Assembly (NCBI RefSeq): GCF_013377785.1 | Contig: NZ_JABXWT010000006.1 | Span: 105,191 to 169,190 of the forward strand | DNA length: 64,000 nucleotides | Direction: 5' to 3' | DNA from: Ruegeria haliotis | Lineage (GTDB): Bacteria > Pseudomonadota > Alphaproteobacteria > Rhodobacterales > Rhodobacteraceae | Shown: one piece after another, positions 63,391-64,000 of the stretch | Layout: every line of letters begins with the position of its first letter | Numbering within the stretch: the stretch's first letter is position 1 | Made by a program: the position numbers and the translations under genes | Notes under the pieces: model-generated | Database searches by the model: none | What the model was told of the DNA's origin: nothing | What the model saw: the letters and a program-made list of their open reading frames with translations, nothing else

Positions 63391-63747
63391 TTAGAAATTC
63401 GCGTTCAATGCAACCGTGAAACGACGCGGTGTGCCATAGAAGTTGCCTCGGGTGGCCTGGTTGACGCGCGTATAGTAGGTCTTGTCGAAGATATTCTCGA
63501 TTGACAGCTGCGCCGACACCGCGTCCGAGATCGGATACCGCACCATCGCATCGGCCACGACATAGCCTGCGGCACTGATGGTTACACCATCACCGGAGCT
63601 TGATTCAAAGCGGCTTGCGGCCCGTACACCCAGACCCAGATCAGTGCCTTCGAACCGGCCTTGTGGAATAGTATAGCGGCCCCAAAGCACCAGGTTATGC
63701 GGCGAGGTCGGGTTGTCCAGGCGACCCGTGTCGACATAGGTGCAACC
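63391..63747 (-). pseudogene. C-terminal remnant of a TonB-dependent siderophore receptor
   Basis: Only the last 115 or so residues of a receptor barrel remain (T-Y-V-D-T-G-R-L, then S-I-E-N-I-F-D-K-T-Y-Y, ending A-L-N-A-N-F). The open frame continues upstream to 63873, but that part is antisense to an AraC-type fragment and not receptor sequence. The plug and most of the barrel are missing, so it is not functional. Confidence 0.75.
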
Positions 63748-63917
63748 GTGATTGAACACCATCACCGGCTGTTGCTGGAACAGGCGATGGAAGCTCTGCG
63801 CTCCGGCAGTGCGACGGTATCGCAGGCATCGCGCTGCGCCGGGTATAGCAACCCGACCAACTTCCATCTGCATTCGCTAAGCAGTTCGGCATTCTGCCAT
63901 CACGTGTCCGGTCCTGA
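63744..63917 (+). pseudogene. Frameshifted C-terminal HTH of an AraC-family regulator
   Basis: The frame from about 63744 gives the second AraC-type HTH (L-L-L-E-Q-A-M-E-A-L, then C-A-G-Y-S-N-P-T-N-F). It then shifts by one base and continues in another frame as S-A-F-A-K-Q-F-G-I-L-P-S-R-V-R-S before TGA at 63915. The start of the gene is gone. Regulators of this type (PchR group) often lie divergent from siderophore receptors. Confidence 0.65.
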
Positions 63918-64000
63918 CGCGGGGGCTTTGTCGCGAACTTTGGCGGTCATGTTGCACCTTGGCGTAGTTTGATCCAACTGGTGGATTGAACGCGACAACG

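Noticed and set aside
1..64000. CRISPR arrays, tRNA or rRNA genes
   Set aside because: No regular repeat-spacer array and no tRNA/rRNA-like sequence was recognised by eye; the repeats found are short operator or iteron types.

Overview
The window looks like an extrachromosomal replicon (plasmid or chromid) of an alphaproteobacterium of the Rhodobacteraceae (Roseobacter group). This rests on the DnaA-like/ParAB replication module, the high-GC codon use, GTG and TTG starts with strong Shine-Dalgarno sites, and long ATGA-coupled operons. No tRNA, rRNA or CRISPR was seen.

Layout: (1) 1-1394, the start of a Tat-exported protein like the large subunit of N,N-dimethylformamidase, cut by the window edge. 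(2) 1.6-2.4 kb, a decayed IS6-family element. (3) 2.6-7.4 kb, the replicon backbone: a tyrosine recombinase, parB, parA, and a divergent DnaA-N-domain initiator separated by a putative origin with iterons. Three copies of an 18-bp dyad (parS candidates) are spread over parAB. (4) 7.9-14.8 kb, a secreted unknown and a translationally coupled MoxR/DUF58/vWA/vWA/TPR/BatD operon. (5) 14.9-20.2 kb, a NarL-type regulator, a FIST sensor and a hybrid histidine kinase, then two secreted unknowns. (6) 20.2-37.8 kb, the core of a lanthanide-type methanol oxidation island: two fused SoxYZ-like carriers, a zinc metallohydrolase, a pentapeptide-repeat protein, glutathione-dependent formaldehyde dehydrogenase and S-formylglutathione hydrolase, cytochromes, XoxF, XoxG, XoxJ, a CXXCW protein, two beta-propellers, an SRPBCC protein, two periplasmic binding proteins and a NitT/TauT-type ABC transporter. 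(7) 37.8-41.0 kb, pqqABCDE on the minus strand. (8) 41.1-44.9 kb, an ABC-2 transporter co-transcribed with its own kinase/regulator pair. (9) 45.1-47.6 kb, separate soxY and soxZ with a cytochrome c and a flavocytochrome-c-type flavoprotein. (10) 47.7-53.7 kb, an RND efflux pump divergent from a LytS/LytTR-type two-component pair. (11) 54.0-56.6 kb, a Fic protein with an N-terminal HTH-like region behind four direct repeats, and a small secreted unknown. (12) 56.8-63.9 kb, a MarR regulator, a TonB receptor and a FatBCD-like siderophore ABC transporter, DUF2218, and a scar where a TonB-receptor remnant abuts a broken AraC-family gene.

How the genes fit together: XoxF with PQQ would oxidise methanol in the periplasm and pass electrons to XoxG and another c-type cytochrome. 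The formaldehyde formed would go to formate through the glutathione-dependent dehydrogenase and hydrolase. pqqABCDE makes the cofactor, and the MoxR/Bat operon, XoxJ and the SRPBCC protein are candidate maturation factors. The two two-component systems are candidate regulators. Repeated sulfur-carrier (SoxYZ) modules without soxAX, soxB or soxCD in the window are the most puzzling part of the island. Shared dyads in pairs of promoters suggest two small regulons, one for PQQ/XoxF and one for iron uptake.
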